Assembly (NCBI GenBank): GCA_015657535.1
Contig: JADHZB010000442.1
Coordinates: 1 to 43,964, forward strand
Origin: Nephromyces sp. MM_2019
Taxonomy: Eukaryota; Apicomplexa; Aconoidasida; Nephromycida
DNA length: 43,964 nt
Direction of reading: 5' to 3'
Shown here: piece by piece, positions 10,861-23,355 of the stretch
How the letters are laid out: each line of letters opens with the position of its first letter
Position numbering within the stretch: position 1 is the first letter of the stretch
Position numbers and translations under genes: made by a program
The notes under the pieces: generated by a model
What the model saw: the letters and a program-made list of their open reading frames with translations, nothing else
Databases searched by the model: none
Told to the model about the DNA's origin: nothing

Positions 10861-13800
10861 ATGGTGGTAACGCGTTCTGGAAAGCGCTCCTCACCGGCAA
10901 AGCACCTAGGCCATAGAAAGAAACTGGTTGGAGTTTCCTCCGCTTCGAAGACTAACAAGAGGTTGATAAAGTCCATAAACGGAGGAACGCGGTCAAAAAT
11001 AATTAGTTCACACGTTGAGCGAAAAGCACGACAAAATGGTCATCATAATGGAACTTCTAAATCGCTTTCTATTCCTGGGAAACGGCAGAATCTTGGCCCG
11101 TCAAAAAAAAGACAAAGAAATCTTGAATGCCTTAATGCTCATACACCTGTAAAGAAAAGTAAGAAAGCCTTGAATCTTCTGAGTTTTTCTACCCAAAAAG
11201 GTTCACCGTTATCCCGTTCAAAGCTTATACCTGCGTCTACTTTTGGTGCGCCAGAAACCTCGGAAGCATTGGTAAGGTCGCACGCTAACTCGAAAAGATG
11301 GCGCGCGTCAAAAAAGCATGCAGGAAATTCAGCTTCGAAGTCAAACAGGAGTGCAATCTTATTAAAGAATTTAAGCTCCAGTGATAAACCATCTTTGGTT
11401 CACTATAAAAGTGTACTGAACTCAACTTCTACATGTCCTGCCCAGCTCTCTTTTGCTGGTGAAAATAAAAAAAGTATTAATCCTGTTATTGATAAAAATC
11501 CTAATGATGCAGGATCTAAGCGTGCTCTTCCTAGGGCATTAGATGCCGCTAGCATAAGTGTTTCATTGAAGAAACTGCGGAGTGGCTATAGTTCTGCTGA
11601 TCGCAAAGGTGAGAAATCCGTCTCACCACCAGAGAAGACCCAGAGTCAAGCTCGCGTTCCGGAAAGCCCTCGGAGGAATTTTCCCCCCTTCCCTAACGGT
11701 GCGACGCAGCCTGCAAACTTGAATGAAATCCCCTTGGCAAAATTCAAATTAAGGGTCTCAGATACTCACAATGATGATTCTGCAAGAAAAGAGTCTTCTG
11801 ACTCTAGCACGTCTTCTCATCATGATTCCCAAACTAGTTATAGTCATTTGAATTCTGGGTCTCTAAGCCACTCACGGGCACAACTCAGGAAGATTTGGCC
11901 TTCATGGAAGTATTACATCCCAAGAAGAAAGAAGAAACCTCCCGTCTTCGCACTTTCAAAAGATGTGTGTGCAGAAATGGATGGTAGAAAAGGGAGTTCC
12001 ATGTTAGGTAGTCGTTGCCCCAATAACTCTTTTCTTAAGCTTTTATCCCTTCAACCGCAGCACCAAAACTCTCAGTCAACTTCGTCAGAAAAGCTGCTTT
12101 CTTCATCAGACACCAGCCAGCGTGTTGGGGCTTTCCATTCACCCTCTGCTCAGCGTAGGCTGCGCTTCTGGGAAATGGATAAGCTTAGTGTGTACCGAAT
12201 GATTGAGATTGCTATCATATCATTGTCAAGAGCCACACCCTCTGAGTCGAGATTAAACCATGCGTATTCACTGCGGGGTAAGGTCAGCAAATCATCAGGA
12301 GATTCCGATTTGTCAAAATCTATAGTAGTCACGAGACCGGGAGGGGGTATTTTGCACTCCTCTCGACTAAATTCTGCTGCTTTTACTCATGAAATATCGG
12401 GAATTTCCTCTACCTCTGGAGGTAGATCTCTAAGAACTCATTCACAAGGCGCAGCTGATTTGCGCGGTGCGAATGTTTCAAGGCGTAGTGCTGCTCAAAG
12501 GAACAGCAAAGATTTGTCTTCAATTAGTGAGAATTACAGCAATGGAGTATCTATACAAGCTATAGGAGACTACATCATACAGTATTATGCTACCGGAGTC
12601 GAAGACTCTGCAAGGTTTCGTTGTTATGTCCATCGGGTTGTGCGTGAATCTGTGGACTGTGGACGTATTCGGCAGCTAAAGCGTGGAGTATTTTTGCCTT
12701 GCCAAAACACAGACTCTGTGTCTGGAGACTATTGGAAACGCCTTTTCCGAGGAAGTTACAGAGCTTGTACAGGAAATGACTGGTATCAATCTTGTAGTAC
12801 CCCCATGTCTTCATCTGAATTTACTAGGAATCGGAGTGCAATCATCATCCATATCCTGAATTGCCAGCTTCTTGGCGTAAATCCAGTGAATCCGCAGCTA
12901 CCTTGGGAGAGTCATAGCATCGTTAAATCTATAATTGATGCATATGCTGATAATGGGAAAGAGAATCAGCTAGTCGTTTCTCCGCGAAACCGAGTGGCTG
13001 CCACAAGCAATTCTGATAAGGATTTCGCTTTTAATGCTGTTTTAAATGGTAAAAAACACGCATTAGACGTTGGAGAAGGTTTTTACAGCGGTTCCGGAAA
13101 GGATGGTAAGCAGTGCAAAAATAAGAAAGTGAGTTTTTTTAGGAAAAATCCCAAGCAATGTGAAAGTTCTTTTAAAGTTAACAATATTCTTGACTTGGTA
13201 GGTGCTGGGTATTATCGGCAGCGTTTGGAAGCAAGTCCACATGCTGCATGCCAAAAAGGTCATCCTGACGTAAACGCAATAGATAAAAATGTCAATCCCC
13301 AGGATGCTTTAAATTTTCAATTATTTTTCAAGAGTTGGAATGAGTGTGCAGCAGCAGCCTCAAGGCCTTATAGATGCGTTGATTCTTTACCCTCTAGTGA
13401 TGTGAAGATTGCTAATGAAAAAAAAGGCAAGGGAAAGTTCTATCTTAGGCTTTTTTATGTAGTAGTGGAATTGATTTACTAGTATGGCGGTGTCAAACGG
13501 GAATAGGTTAAGAATTTGCGTTGCTTAAAAGGGAGTGCGAGGGTGAAATTCTCAGTTTGCAAGAACAAATTGTTCAGGATTTTGCGAAATTATTCAGGCA
13601 GCTTAATAATATGACTTTCAGCGATGGATTTTTACACTTTATAAGGTGGCTTTTCCATCTGCTCCGCGGTTTTCATACTGCGGATTTTACATTTTCTTAG
13701 CTTGTACTGAATTAGTCGACGTATCTGAACTTTTCCGGAATTAAAATTGTTAAAATTCAGTTTTTTATTGATTTTTTCATGTTTTTGTAGGTAAAAATTT

Positions 13801-16719
13801 AGTAGCAGAGCAGGAGCGCTCAACGCATTCCCCGCTTCCCAATATTCCGAATGAATATAGGAATAGCGCTGTTTCTTCTGAATCCTCCAGTAGTTCCAGT
13901 AAACCTGCATTTATGGGCTACTTCTCTGTTTCAAAACTTGTGAGAGGTGCGCCTTCACGAGTTACAGATACCTCTTCATCGTTAATGGCTGCAAATCTTG
14001 GACTTTCATCATCTTTGGGTTTTTTAAGAGGTGATTCCAGTGGCATGAATTGTGCTACAGCTATGGAGGATCAAAAGGCTGGAGATTACAAGACTAAAGT
14101 TCATCCTGGAGTTCCTTCTTCGTCCTTCTCGCGGAATACCCTTACTTGTGATTCTTCCACATTGCCTGCAGGGTTAGTGCTAGCTGAGTGAGAGTCTATT
14201 CCAACAAAGACATTACGAATCTTCTTTAAAAATACACACACTGGCAGCCTTAGCCTAGAAGCGCACACAATAGCAGCCCTCACCCAGCACACTTGCAGGC
14301 TTAGCATAAAAGGACACGATAGCATCCCACACCCACTTGCAACCTTAGCCTAGAAGCGCACACAATAGTACCCTTCACCCAGCACACTTGCAGGCATAGC
14401 CTAAAAAGGCACACAATAGCAGTTGTCACCCAGCACACATACTAGCAACTACTTGAGTTTTGCATTCAGCGCGAAGCAGTTTCACTACTTACAACCACTA
14501 GCCTTACGCTAGGGGCTTACTTTAAACGGAATTTCCGCTGGCTGAATGATTAGAGCTTGATTTTCTTTGTCGAATTCTTCTGCATTCTAGATACTGCCGT
14601 TTGTAATTTTTTTTAGATGTTTTGAAGCTTCTACATTTGCTTCTACTGCAACGTGAATTTTTTCTTTGGAGATTGTTTTCTTCTAAAATTCAATTTTTTT
14701 TGTAGCACGACGTTTTACCGACATTTCAAGCGAACTTGCGTAAATCTTTGTATTGCCAAAGTATTTCTTTTATGGGATGGCTCTATTCCAGTGCCTGATC
14801 ACCCCTTAAGCGGAACTATTCTGCTTTAAACTTGATTTACGTGGTTCGAAAGGGTGAAGTTCTCAAGCGAAGCGTTGATTTAGTACGATAGAATGTCTGG
14901 CTTTTTGATATAAAATTTTCCGTTTCTTTTTCTATAATAATGTCTCTGATATTTTTATCCCATTTCAAGAATGTATGCTCCCCCCTTTAACTTGTTCTAG
15001 TGTTGCTAGCAGATACTTTTTGTGCATAATTTCCTCCCCCTCAGAAACTCATATTACGCACCCAAAAAAAAGAGGTTGTGTAATACTGCTGTAACGAAAC
15101 TGCACACTTCTCCATCTATTGGCGAATTTCAAGCTCCTTCCCAATTTTTGTTCGAAGGGAGACGTAAAGGGCACCCAGATAAAGAGAATATTGGTGAGTA
15201 TAACTCTTTCTACCCAGTGATTGCAAAGGCCGAAGTTGATATTTCGCTTTCTGAGAAGCTGCAGAAATCTAGTATTGACTCATCCCAAAAGAAAAGTGTG
15301 ATTGGAGGTTTTCGTTCGAAAATTTCACGAGACAGTAGTAGTAAGCGCGTAGTTCAAAGATATCCTATGCTGAAAAAAAAAAGACATACGAGGGTCACGA
15401 AGCTATCGTTGGAAGGTGATGTATCGTTGGAAGGCAATTCTTCACGTGAAGACGATATGAACTCTTGTGTGGTAGATAAGGCTGTTTCTGGGGAAGCTTC
15501 AAGGGACTGCGGTGCCCCTTGCCAACTTTCTGAAGGCGTAAAGGTCTTTCAAACTGATGATGGTGATAGTTCAAGGATACGAAAATGGTGGAAATTGGAT
15601 TGCCTGAGCAATGTCTTCAAGTCAAAGCCAATTGGCAAGGCGTATTAAGCTTTTGTAGTAAATGTTTTTTACGCAGAATGGCTATCTCGGGATGTTTGCT
15701 GCTTATCTTGCTAGGTTTCGAGTGGGATATATACCTGATTCTACGACTTTCTATATCGTAGAATGTAGAGGTTTGAAATTCCGCAGTGTGTTTGAGGCTG
15801 AAATTTTTAAACCTCCTTGGATTAATTTTCAACCGCCTGGCTGACAGATTTTTTCTATTAGCTTCGTTATATCATCGTTTAGGATATATTTTTTGTTTCT
15901 GATACCCTGGTTTGCCGTAAGTTCATAACTATATGCCGTAATATGGTTTAAGTTATTGAATGTATTTTTTCGCCCTCTTGGACCGTAACTAGGTCTTAAC
16001 TATAAGGTGTCATGGAAGAAAACTGGCTGATGAATACTGGTTTTTTGCCGCGTGCTCCTTAATGGACTATCCCATTTCTAGATTGTTTATAAGTGGCAGC
16101 TGCCGTCTCATCAGAGGATTTATTCAAAGTGTTTTTTTGAAGATGTAATACGCGAGGAAATAACGTCGATTGATGCTAAACTGGGTAAGCAAAAAAATTT
16201 AGTGGCGGATGCTCGTGTTTGAAATGTCTTTGCATCAGTCATTTCGTTTGAGGGGGGCATAAATTCATTTTCAAATTGCTGAAGTCGAGTGCATATGGCG
16301 CTTGCTCCTTCATGATATTTTGTCTGATGGTGCCAAGCTTCTACCTTGTTCATGAAGTCAGAATTGTATCTAATGCTGGGTGTTCAACCGGCTCAGATTT
16401 TGTAGTTGGTCAAGGGGATCGGTCACTGCGTAATATGCTTATCTTGGCTAACGCGTTTTATGAAGTGCACATTTCATTGCTTTTATCTTTGTTTGATAAT
16501 CATTTTGAAAAGCATACATGAAGAGCTACTGAGTCTGCCTCAATGATTCGCTTAGCCCTTCAGGAGGGTAGAGATTTCACTTCGGTGGATGAACGCGTAA
16601 ATCGTCTTTTTGACTGGTGCATACCCAATTATCAGTCTTTCGCAGATGTCGTTAGGCTAATAAGTCTTTCTATTGCCCGCTTTCTAGAAGTAAATGCTTT
16701 CAACTTGCTTGTAAACTGA
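10861..16719 (+). CDS. Large basic Ser-rich protein with a split linker-histone-like winged helix
   Basis: Exon 1 is 10861-13426. It starts at ATG with a basic N-terminus (MVVTRSGKRSS) and many Lys/Arg/Ser patches that look like nuclear localisation signals. Residues about 562-610 (GVSIQAIGDYIIQYY ... SVDCGRIRQLKRGVF) match the second half of the H1/H5 (H15) globular fold. A helix like its first half (VYRMIEIAIISLSR) lies near residues 443-456, with about 105 Ser-rich residues between. Phase-consistent downstream exons: 13791-14172, 15045-15620, 15715-15757, 16082-16184, 16285-16329, 16406-16464 and 16534-16719 (TGA). Exon 1 best joins 13791 through a GC-AG intron (AAAAAG|GCAAGG). The last five small exons are less certain. 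Inference: a chromatin or DNA-binding protein. No other domain is recognised. Confidence 0.7.
14242..14445. repeat. Intronic tandem repeat, about four degenerate units of 44-51 bases
   Basis: Units share CTTAGCCTAGAAGCGCACAC followed by AATAGCA...CACCCAGCACACTTGCA. Copies 1 and 3 are nearly identical, as are parts of copies 2 and 4, suggesting duplication of a two-unit block. The array lies in the intron 14173-15044 of the H15-like gene. Confidence 0.9.
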
Positions 16720-16989
16720 CACGTCTGAGGTTTTGAATTGCTCAATTAGTATGCCTGGTGAGACTACTGCAACTCCTGGGCACCCAGGAGTGAAAAAGCC
16801 GTGTTTAGGTAATAATTTTTTTAACAAGTTATTTTCATACAGTTTTTTTGCCTAAAAGCAACCGTTGTCTGCTGTTAAGATAGAGCCCGAGCAACGGCAG
16901 TTTCTGGACCTAGTAGTTTGTCTTCTTAGAGGTGTCGAATTTTTCTGCTGAGTAGTCACGCTGCTAGAGAAACCTCACTAAGTCGCTGT

Positions 16990-17290
16990 GCATTGCTAAC
17001 CTTTCTACTTGTCTTGTCTTCTCGGTTGCGCTGCTCTTTCGGCTTCTGCAATGTTGTATATTTTCAAAATATTTAGCTTTCCCAGTGAAATGGTGAAGCC
17101 AAGATATTGGTATCCCTTGGTTGAACAAGGATTGGCGCCACTGTTTCCTCTAGGTTATAACTTAGGTGGTCACTTTCCTGGTTTGCTTCACAAAAATCTT
17201 GGAACTTTATTCTTGCTGGTAGGACGTGTTTTGCGTTTGAAATGGCATGTTGGGGCTGAGCGCTTCTTGTCATGTGAAGTGGAGCGCTAA
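16990..17290 (+). other. Ambiguous open frame between converging genes
   Basis: A + frame ends at TAA 17288-17290 and reads PRYWYPLVEQGLAPLFPLGY onward. The opposite strand is also open at 17073-17273 with a more hydrophilic, acidic peptide. Neither shows a family motif, and I could not connect either by phase to the exons on its own strand. A short + frame at 16751-16810 (MPGETTATPGHPG) followed by a GT donor is equally unplaced. Confidence 0.2.
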
Positions 17291-17394
17291 ACGGTATTTC
17301 TAGGGATGCTTCATTTTTGTGGCATGTATCTTTCTTTGAACTTGCCTTCTTACACCCTTTCGCTGAAGTAAAAACTTTTCGAATATTTTTTGCT

Positions 17395-19703
17395 CTATAA
17401 AATTGTCTTATTTCGAGATGTTAATTTATCGCAGCCCTCAATCTGCAGAGCGTTGGTAGAAGCTACGAAAATTTGATGTATCACTACTAAAGAATTTTTG
17501 TAGGTAGTTTTGAGTCTAGCCAATGCCCTGCCATTGAGTAGCGGTGAAATAAAAATGAATGTATTACCGGAGAATATATATACTAACATTTATTGCAGGG
17601 TTGTATGCTAACACATAGCTTATCTGCATTTTTGTGTTTGCATTACCTGATGAGGCATGTCACGATAGCTAGTTGGCTAGTGTAGAACAGCAATAGTAGT
17701 AATCTTTTTATAGAAGTTTCCTCACGTTATCTTCTGATTTAATGAGTCCTGCCGAGGTACCAGCTCAACTTCATGAGGAAATCCAGAGGCTAATATAGCC
17801 CAACCCCAAATGTTAGAAGCGGTGACTCTATTTGGGAGACCGTCTAATGATATCACGATAGAAGTATGTATACGGTAGTACACACCAGTACAAAATAAGT
17901 TTCGCAGTGCAATTGTTGATAAAGGGTTATAGAAAGTTTGAAAGCGCATAATTTATCGGTATATACGCCTCTTTTATTAAATAAATTATATGCTGACGGT
18001 ATTTATTCTCTAGTTTTAAGCTTATTCAGCCGGCAAAAAATTCGTTTAAAACCGAAAAATCGGTGTTCTGTGGATCTCAAGGATATGCAGCTTTCGCACG
18101 CAGCACTAAAGTAATGAAGCTTGCTTGTTATCAACTTTAAGCCCTTTATCCAACCTGCAATATAACTTCGCAACTAGCGGCGGCATTAAAGGGTAACTCC
18201 GCGTTGATGGAGATACCTTTGCTATAATGTACTGAACATGCACATTTTGTCGAGTTAAAAGCAATTTTTTTCGGGCATATCAAACGCTACGACGTGTCTT
18301 CTTGTAGAATAATAATTAAGGCAATACCTAGAATATCTGCGCATCATTCATACTGGATGAATTGCTACTTCGCATCCTCATAACTAGCTGATGGGTAACT
18401 TCCAAATTAGCACCAAGGTATCTCAGGACTTGGAGGGGCAAACACACATGGAAACTTTTTTCATAGCTACAAGCCTAAGTTCTGAATAATACCAAGGGAT
18501 GTCATGCGTAATCTGTTGTGGATGATAATTGGATCTTCAAGCGGAAATCCGGAGCGAATCACGTTAAAAGCTTAATTAGCACGTAGGGACAGCTTAACTA
18601 AGCCAAGAAAATTTCTTAAGCATACCAGCAACTCCAACGTCAAAATCTTCTCTTGAGTAGTAGCACTATATGGGTATGCGCATCGCTACAGTATTTAAGG
18701 GGCGCTCAAGGACTTAACGCACCGCAAGCTGTTGTAAAAATAGGGAAATAAAAGGATCTTACCGAAAAATGCTCAACCATGAGAATTGTGATGCATCATA
18801 AGAGAAGATAATCTTTCATTAACAATTGATATGGTTAAGATGAATCTTTCAAGTGCTTCAAGATAGGACAGCAAGAATAGAATTGTACAGTGGCATGCAA
18901 CAAGGAAGATGTATGCCGAAAAAACGAGAGCGCAGTTGCTGGCTTTACTTTATATCGCAATTAGTAAAATTGTTACCATGATATATGCAGGAAGCTTAAT
19001 TGTATCATCTTGACATTCTTATAGCGTATGTGCATACGTACTGGGGTTGCAAATTGAAAAAAAGTTATTAAAATCTGACGTGAAAAAATATTTGTATGTT
19101 CAGCTCGAGTACAAGTGAATAGAAAAATACGGCAGAACGGAGGAAATATTCCTAGTCCCACAGGTGTAAGTTATAACACCAGCTACTTAAATCAGAAAGG
19201 CGAAAGAGGCTTGGCCTCTAGGAAGAATTAAAGGCAGCATACAGTTGATTATGTTTTACCTCCTTCTGTTATCTTTGGAACAAATATTCCGAGCATTCCG
19301 GACAGCATAGCCGCTCCGGAACTTGCATTCATCTGATTGCGAACTTCGCGCCCACTTTCAACTGAACAATACAAGGTAATACAGTCGATTTGGTCAGGGT
19401 GGCCAACTTGCAGCAATCTGAGCAATTAAAAGAGTAGCATAGGAAAGTAGTATGACTTGCCTAGCACCTCTTAGGATCCCCCATCAGATTTTAGTGCTTA
19501 TATAAATTCTAGCACGAAGGAAAAACTAGCCTATGCATCACTGAATGTGGGCATGTGAAGTTCTTCGCCATTGTCTTGCACTTGCTGCCTCAATTAATTA
19601 AGTCCAATAACGATGTAATCACGAATGCACAGTACAGTGGAAAGTCTACCGTGGTTTACCTTAGGTCTAGCACATCATTATGATAATATTCAGAGTACGC
19701 CAT
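17395..19703 (-). CDS. Tentative five-exon small protein, function unknown
   Basis: Reading the minus strand, exons 19704-19660 (ATG at 19703), 19588-19542, 19361-19260, 17843-17726 and 17527-17395 (TAG) all have GT-AG borders and consistent phases, giving 147 residues in one frame. The protein begins MAYSEYYHNDVLDLR, has a small hydrophobic stretch (SSGAAMLSGMLGIFVPK) and a C-terminal half with NIWGWAILASGFPHEVELVP, ending in a basic region. I recognise no family. Support is only phase consistency plus the local A-rich + strand, which elsewhere marks minus-strand transcription. Extra exons could lie in the 1416-base intron 17844-19259. The exons were chosen by eye among alternatives, so the model could be partly or wholly wrong. 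Confidence 0.35.
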
Positions 19704-19704
19704 G

Positions 19705-20957
19705 CTAATGCAAGTAAGAAAATTTTCTAGATATACCTTGCCTTAAACTTGTTATGGATATTTTATGAAGGCTTTAAGTGACAGTCATGAGGGTTCTAAC
19801 TCAAAAGGATTAGGATGCTAAAACAGGAACTTCAAAGAAGACACTAAAAGGGCTTGTTCATCTAGATATTTCTATATTTATAGATTATTAAGAACTGAAC
19901 TGCTAAAAAAAAGCATTAAGTTGTTTAAGGTAAAATTGGGGATGTATTTCTAAGAGCTACAAATCAGAATTTTCTGCTTACATAGCTTCCGTTTGAACGG
20001 GCGATGCAGCTACTCGTTGTGAGCCCCTAACTCACCCCCTGCTTGCATAATCTCATTAAAATTTGATCACCAAAATTACAAGTACCTCCCTACTTCTCAC
20101 ATTAGTGAAAAGGCGAAATAGTGCAGGAAACGATTTTCCGTAAATCTACCTAATTTCCAGGCGAAGTTAGATTTATTCTTGTCGAAGGTGCCATTTTTTG
20201 ATACCTAAATTTTCAGCTTTAAAAATACCAGGCATTAAACTCCTTGAAAACCTAATGCTGCCCATATTGGTAACTACCAAAAATAAGACGTTAAAGAAGG
20301 GGCACGTGGTAGTGCGTGAGCTTTCCTTACTAAGAAAGATGCCCCCTAAAATAGTTGAACCCAGTTTAATTTACTTGAAATAGAATGCTACGAACTTGTT
20401 ACAAATATTATGCAGCTGCGCTCCGTTGGTAGAGTGTAAAAATCAATGGAAACGTGCCGAATGAAAAAAAGTGGAGGATGTACGCATTAGTTATTCATTG
20501 GTGCCTACTAAACTCTTTCAAAGGAATTTAAAATGATCAAACCGTTACAAGAATAAAGCATGAAAGGGAAACATATAGGTCTAGAGAAAACCCGAATTAT
20601 CCAATTAAAACTGAGAGCGTGTCAAACCTTAGATAAGGCGCGTACCAAATGGCAGTATACCCAAAATTATCGTAGTGCAAACTAAATTTATTACAATCGC
20701 ACCTACTGCTTATTTCCTGTCAGCCATAAAGATTGCATAATATTGTTATAATGTTAATCCAGACCGTAAGCGAAGATATATTCAGCAAAGTAATAGTTCC
20801 ACTGCTAACACCCAGCCTTCGAGATTTCAACATCTACGGGCAGGGAGTCTTTAATCCCCTCTTCTAACGCTGATATTGTAGCATAGTTTGGCGACGATGT
20901 ACCGCTACCCAAAAGAGCGGACGTGGCGTCTGTAGGAGCTGTGGAAACGAGGGAGTA
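19705..20957. other. Intergenic, no gene seen
   Basis: AT-rich sequence between two minus-strand genes. A 61-codon + frame at 20198-20383 has no family resemblance and no splice context I can support. The stretch probably holds the promoter of the downstream tentative gene and the 3' region of the EGF/PAN gene. Confidence 0.5.
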
Positions 20958-21017
20958 TCATTCGGAAAATTCCCCTACCAAGCAATCTATGTAACGTATA
21001 ATTGAGTCTGAAACTTT

Positions 21018-23355
21018 CTATGGTTCTGCTGTGTTTAGTTCCGCGATAGGAGAAGCAGAGGAGCTTGGGATGACTTCCTTGAACAAGCTTTTTCTTCGGG
21101 ACTGCCTGTATGCTGTACGGCGGTCGACGCTTCCTGTGGGGCACTTTGATAATAGCTTAAAGTCCAGTTCATCCTTAAAAGTACTACCACCCTGGGCGGA
21201 AGTCAGCCCGAATAACCTGCGATGGTGCATGAAGTTTTTATAAGGATTATACTCCGGGATTTTACTCTCTGAACCACGAAGCATTTTTAAGTTGAAGTGT
21301 TTCTGGTAAACCATACTCGTGTTCTTTGTTACTTCATTCGAATATTCGATTCCCTCAAATGGCACTCTTCTGGGATTTTTGGGGTACTTTATGCTATATA
21401 TACCTTCGCTATTGGTAGACTCCATGAAAAGTCGATCGTCAGACGCTACACTTGATTTAGTGGAGCCTGTTTCCACTACTCGTAACAGTGATTCTAGCGT
21501 GGGTTCTGGCACTGTTTCCTGAGTTTCGAACAAGTCTCGTGATTTCTAGCTGGCAATTTCACCTTCGTTCTCGCCGTCGTGAGTCAGGAAAAAAGTATTT
21601 CTGTTTGTAGGAAGAGTAACGGAAGCAGCATTGGCAAACCGTGTATCCAATAAACTTACTTTTTCGTCTTCTTGGGTAAAGGCAAGATTATGTGCAGATG
21701 ATGCTACTTTTACTTCGTACCCGCCTCCCAAATGCCTTGCGTGCATCTGATAGATAGCGGTTGGTGAAACTAATGATGAATTATAAATTTGTTGCTATGG
21801 TGGTTGCTGTCCGGCGTTCCAACTTTATGTAGCTTCGCTAGCGCTAAATGTATATCCTGTTAAATTTGATTCGGCACATCCGTCGTGAATGGAGTTGGTC
21901 AGTGTCTTTGAATCTTCTCGGGTCTCTGTGGCACTAACTTTTGCATCATTAATTGGCACAGTATTGGCTGCGGTGGCTTTCATAAGATCGTCCTGCATTT
22001 TCTCTGATAAAACCTTCTCAGTCCCGACTAATGTTTCCCTCATGGAAGAATCATGAGAGTCATAGGCACTATTCGCACAAGCTTCCATGAGAACACTTCT
22101 ATTTTTCCATGCCTCGAGTACTTGACTACTTAGCTTATTTAAGTTCTCTGGAATACTTTTTTTCGATGAAATCACTTGCAGATATACCATCGTCTGCACA
22201 TCCTAAAATTCCTGTGATGGTACTAGGAGCACGGTTAACTTTCTCGGCTTCTCGATAAAGTTCACAACTTGCATCGTCACGTAGGGCGTATAAATTACAG
22301 TCACCTTCCTTCAAGCAGAAACTTCGACAAGTAAGTATAGTGCCACTCATATTATGAATTACATGAAACGGCTCGCCTTCTATCGTGAATCCCTCAAATA
22401 TGCAGCTTTCGTACTCTAGGAGCTCTTCGTGCGTTAGATTTTCTACAGCTAGTTCGAAAAACCATGGTTCAGAAAGTGCATTGCTATATTGGGTATGGTG
22501 TCCAAGCCCAGAGTTGCAAGCCTACCCTCCATTGAGGACACTTTCAAAATCAGGCGCAATTCCCTCTTCCTCGTGAAGAACGTATTCTTCCTATTCTTCC
22601 TCCATGAATATGTCAAGCCTGCGGTTGGGCGGGGTAGTATGCCGGATCCATATCTTCCGGAGGGACACACCAGTATTTATTGGGTGGAGGGAGATCCATA
22701 CAGCATAATTCTGCTTTACACGGGTATAGAGATTGCAAACACTCATTAAGGTTGACGCAGGATCTTCCGTCGATACTCATAGTATACCCTAAAGTTGCGT
22801 CACAATCACAGTAGTATGAACCGTCAGGCCTACCTTTGCACTTGTTACCGGGTCCACAGCCGTTGCTCCCTGTTAAGCATGCTTCGGGGAGCGCTGCACT
22901 CTCAATACAAAACTCTCCTACGCAGTCAGAAGGAATTTTGTCAATATCTTCGGGGTTGTGAGTTATCGTTGTGTTACCTGCATATTGTAATGGCTCGTTT
23001 GGTGTTACGCAATCCCTTATATTCCAGTCATATTGCCCCTCTTGGCGCAGACAAGTGTAGCTGCCGGAATAGTTGACGCATACGCTTGTACCTCCGCATC
23101 GGGTAGTAGGTAAGCCGTTTACTAAAATTGTTGAATCTCGGTTGCATTCATCAATATCATGGCATTCATCATATGCCTTGTAGAATCCTTTCAAATACTT
23201 ACAGTTGTAACCTCCATTGAAATTCTTGCACTCACTGTGTTTTCCGCAGTGGGCTCCTTCCTTGCACTCGTCGATATCCAGACATGCAGATGCTCCAACG
23301 TCAAAGTGCTTCCCGTCTCCTTGGTATCCTGGTGGACAGGAACATTCTGCATCCC
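21018..23355 (-). CDS. EGF/PAN-domain secreted or surface protein (microneme-like), 5' exons incomplete
   Basis: Main exon 23355-22671 follows a TTTCTTAG acceptor. It encodes a partial EGF end (CSCPPGYQGDGKHF), then EGF modules with the calcium-binding DIDEC signature (twice) and a related NLNEC module, rich in paired cysteines. Donor TG|GTGTGT joins 22483 (phase-consistent, rebuilding a Cys codon). The next exon, from 22483 to about 22188 or 22156, carries a PAN/apple module: C-I-F-E-G-F ... TCRSFCLKEGDCNLYALRDD ... SCELYREAEK. Further acidic, Ser/Thr-rich frames run 22131-21825, 21746-21546 and 21533-21018 (TAG); in-frame stops between them require short introns whose edges I cannot fix. 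No membrane helix is visible in these exons. Known: EGF plus PAN architectures are typical of apicomplexan micronemal adhesins acting in host-cell attachment. Assignment to micronemes is inference. Confidence 0.75.

Noticed and set aside
20417..20440. CGCTCCGTTGGTAGAGTG, resembling a tRNA D-arm
   Set aside because: No acceptor stem, anticodon loop or GTTC-type T-arm follows at the right spacing.
22449..22670. Minus-strand frame 22670-22449 continuing past the EGF exon
   Set aside because: A GT donor at 22670 joined to the acceptor before 22483 keeps phase into the PAN exon and restores a Cys codon, so this stretch is better read as a 187-base intron.
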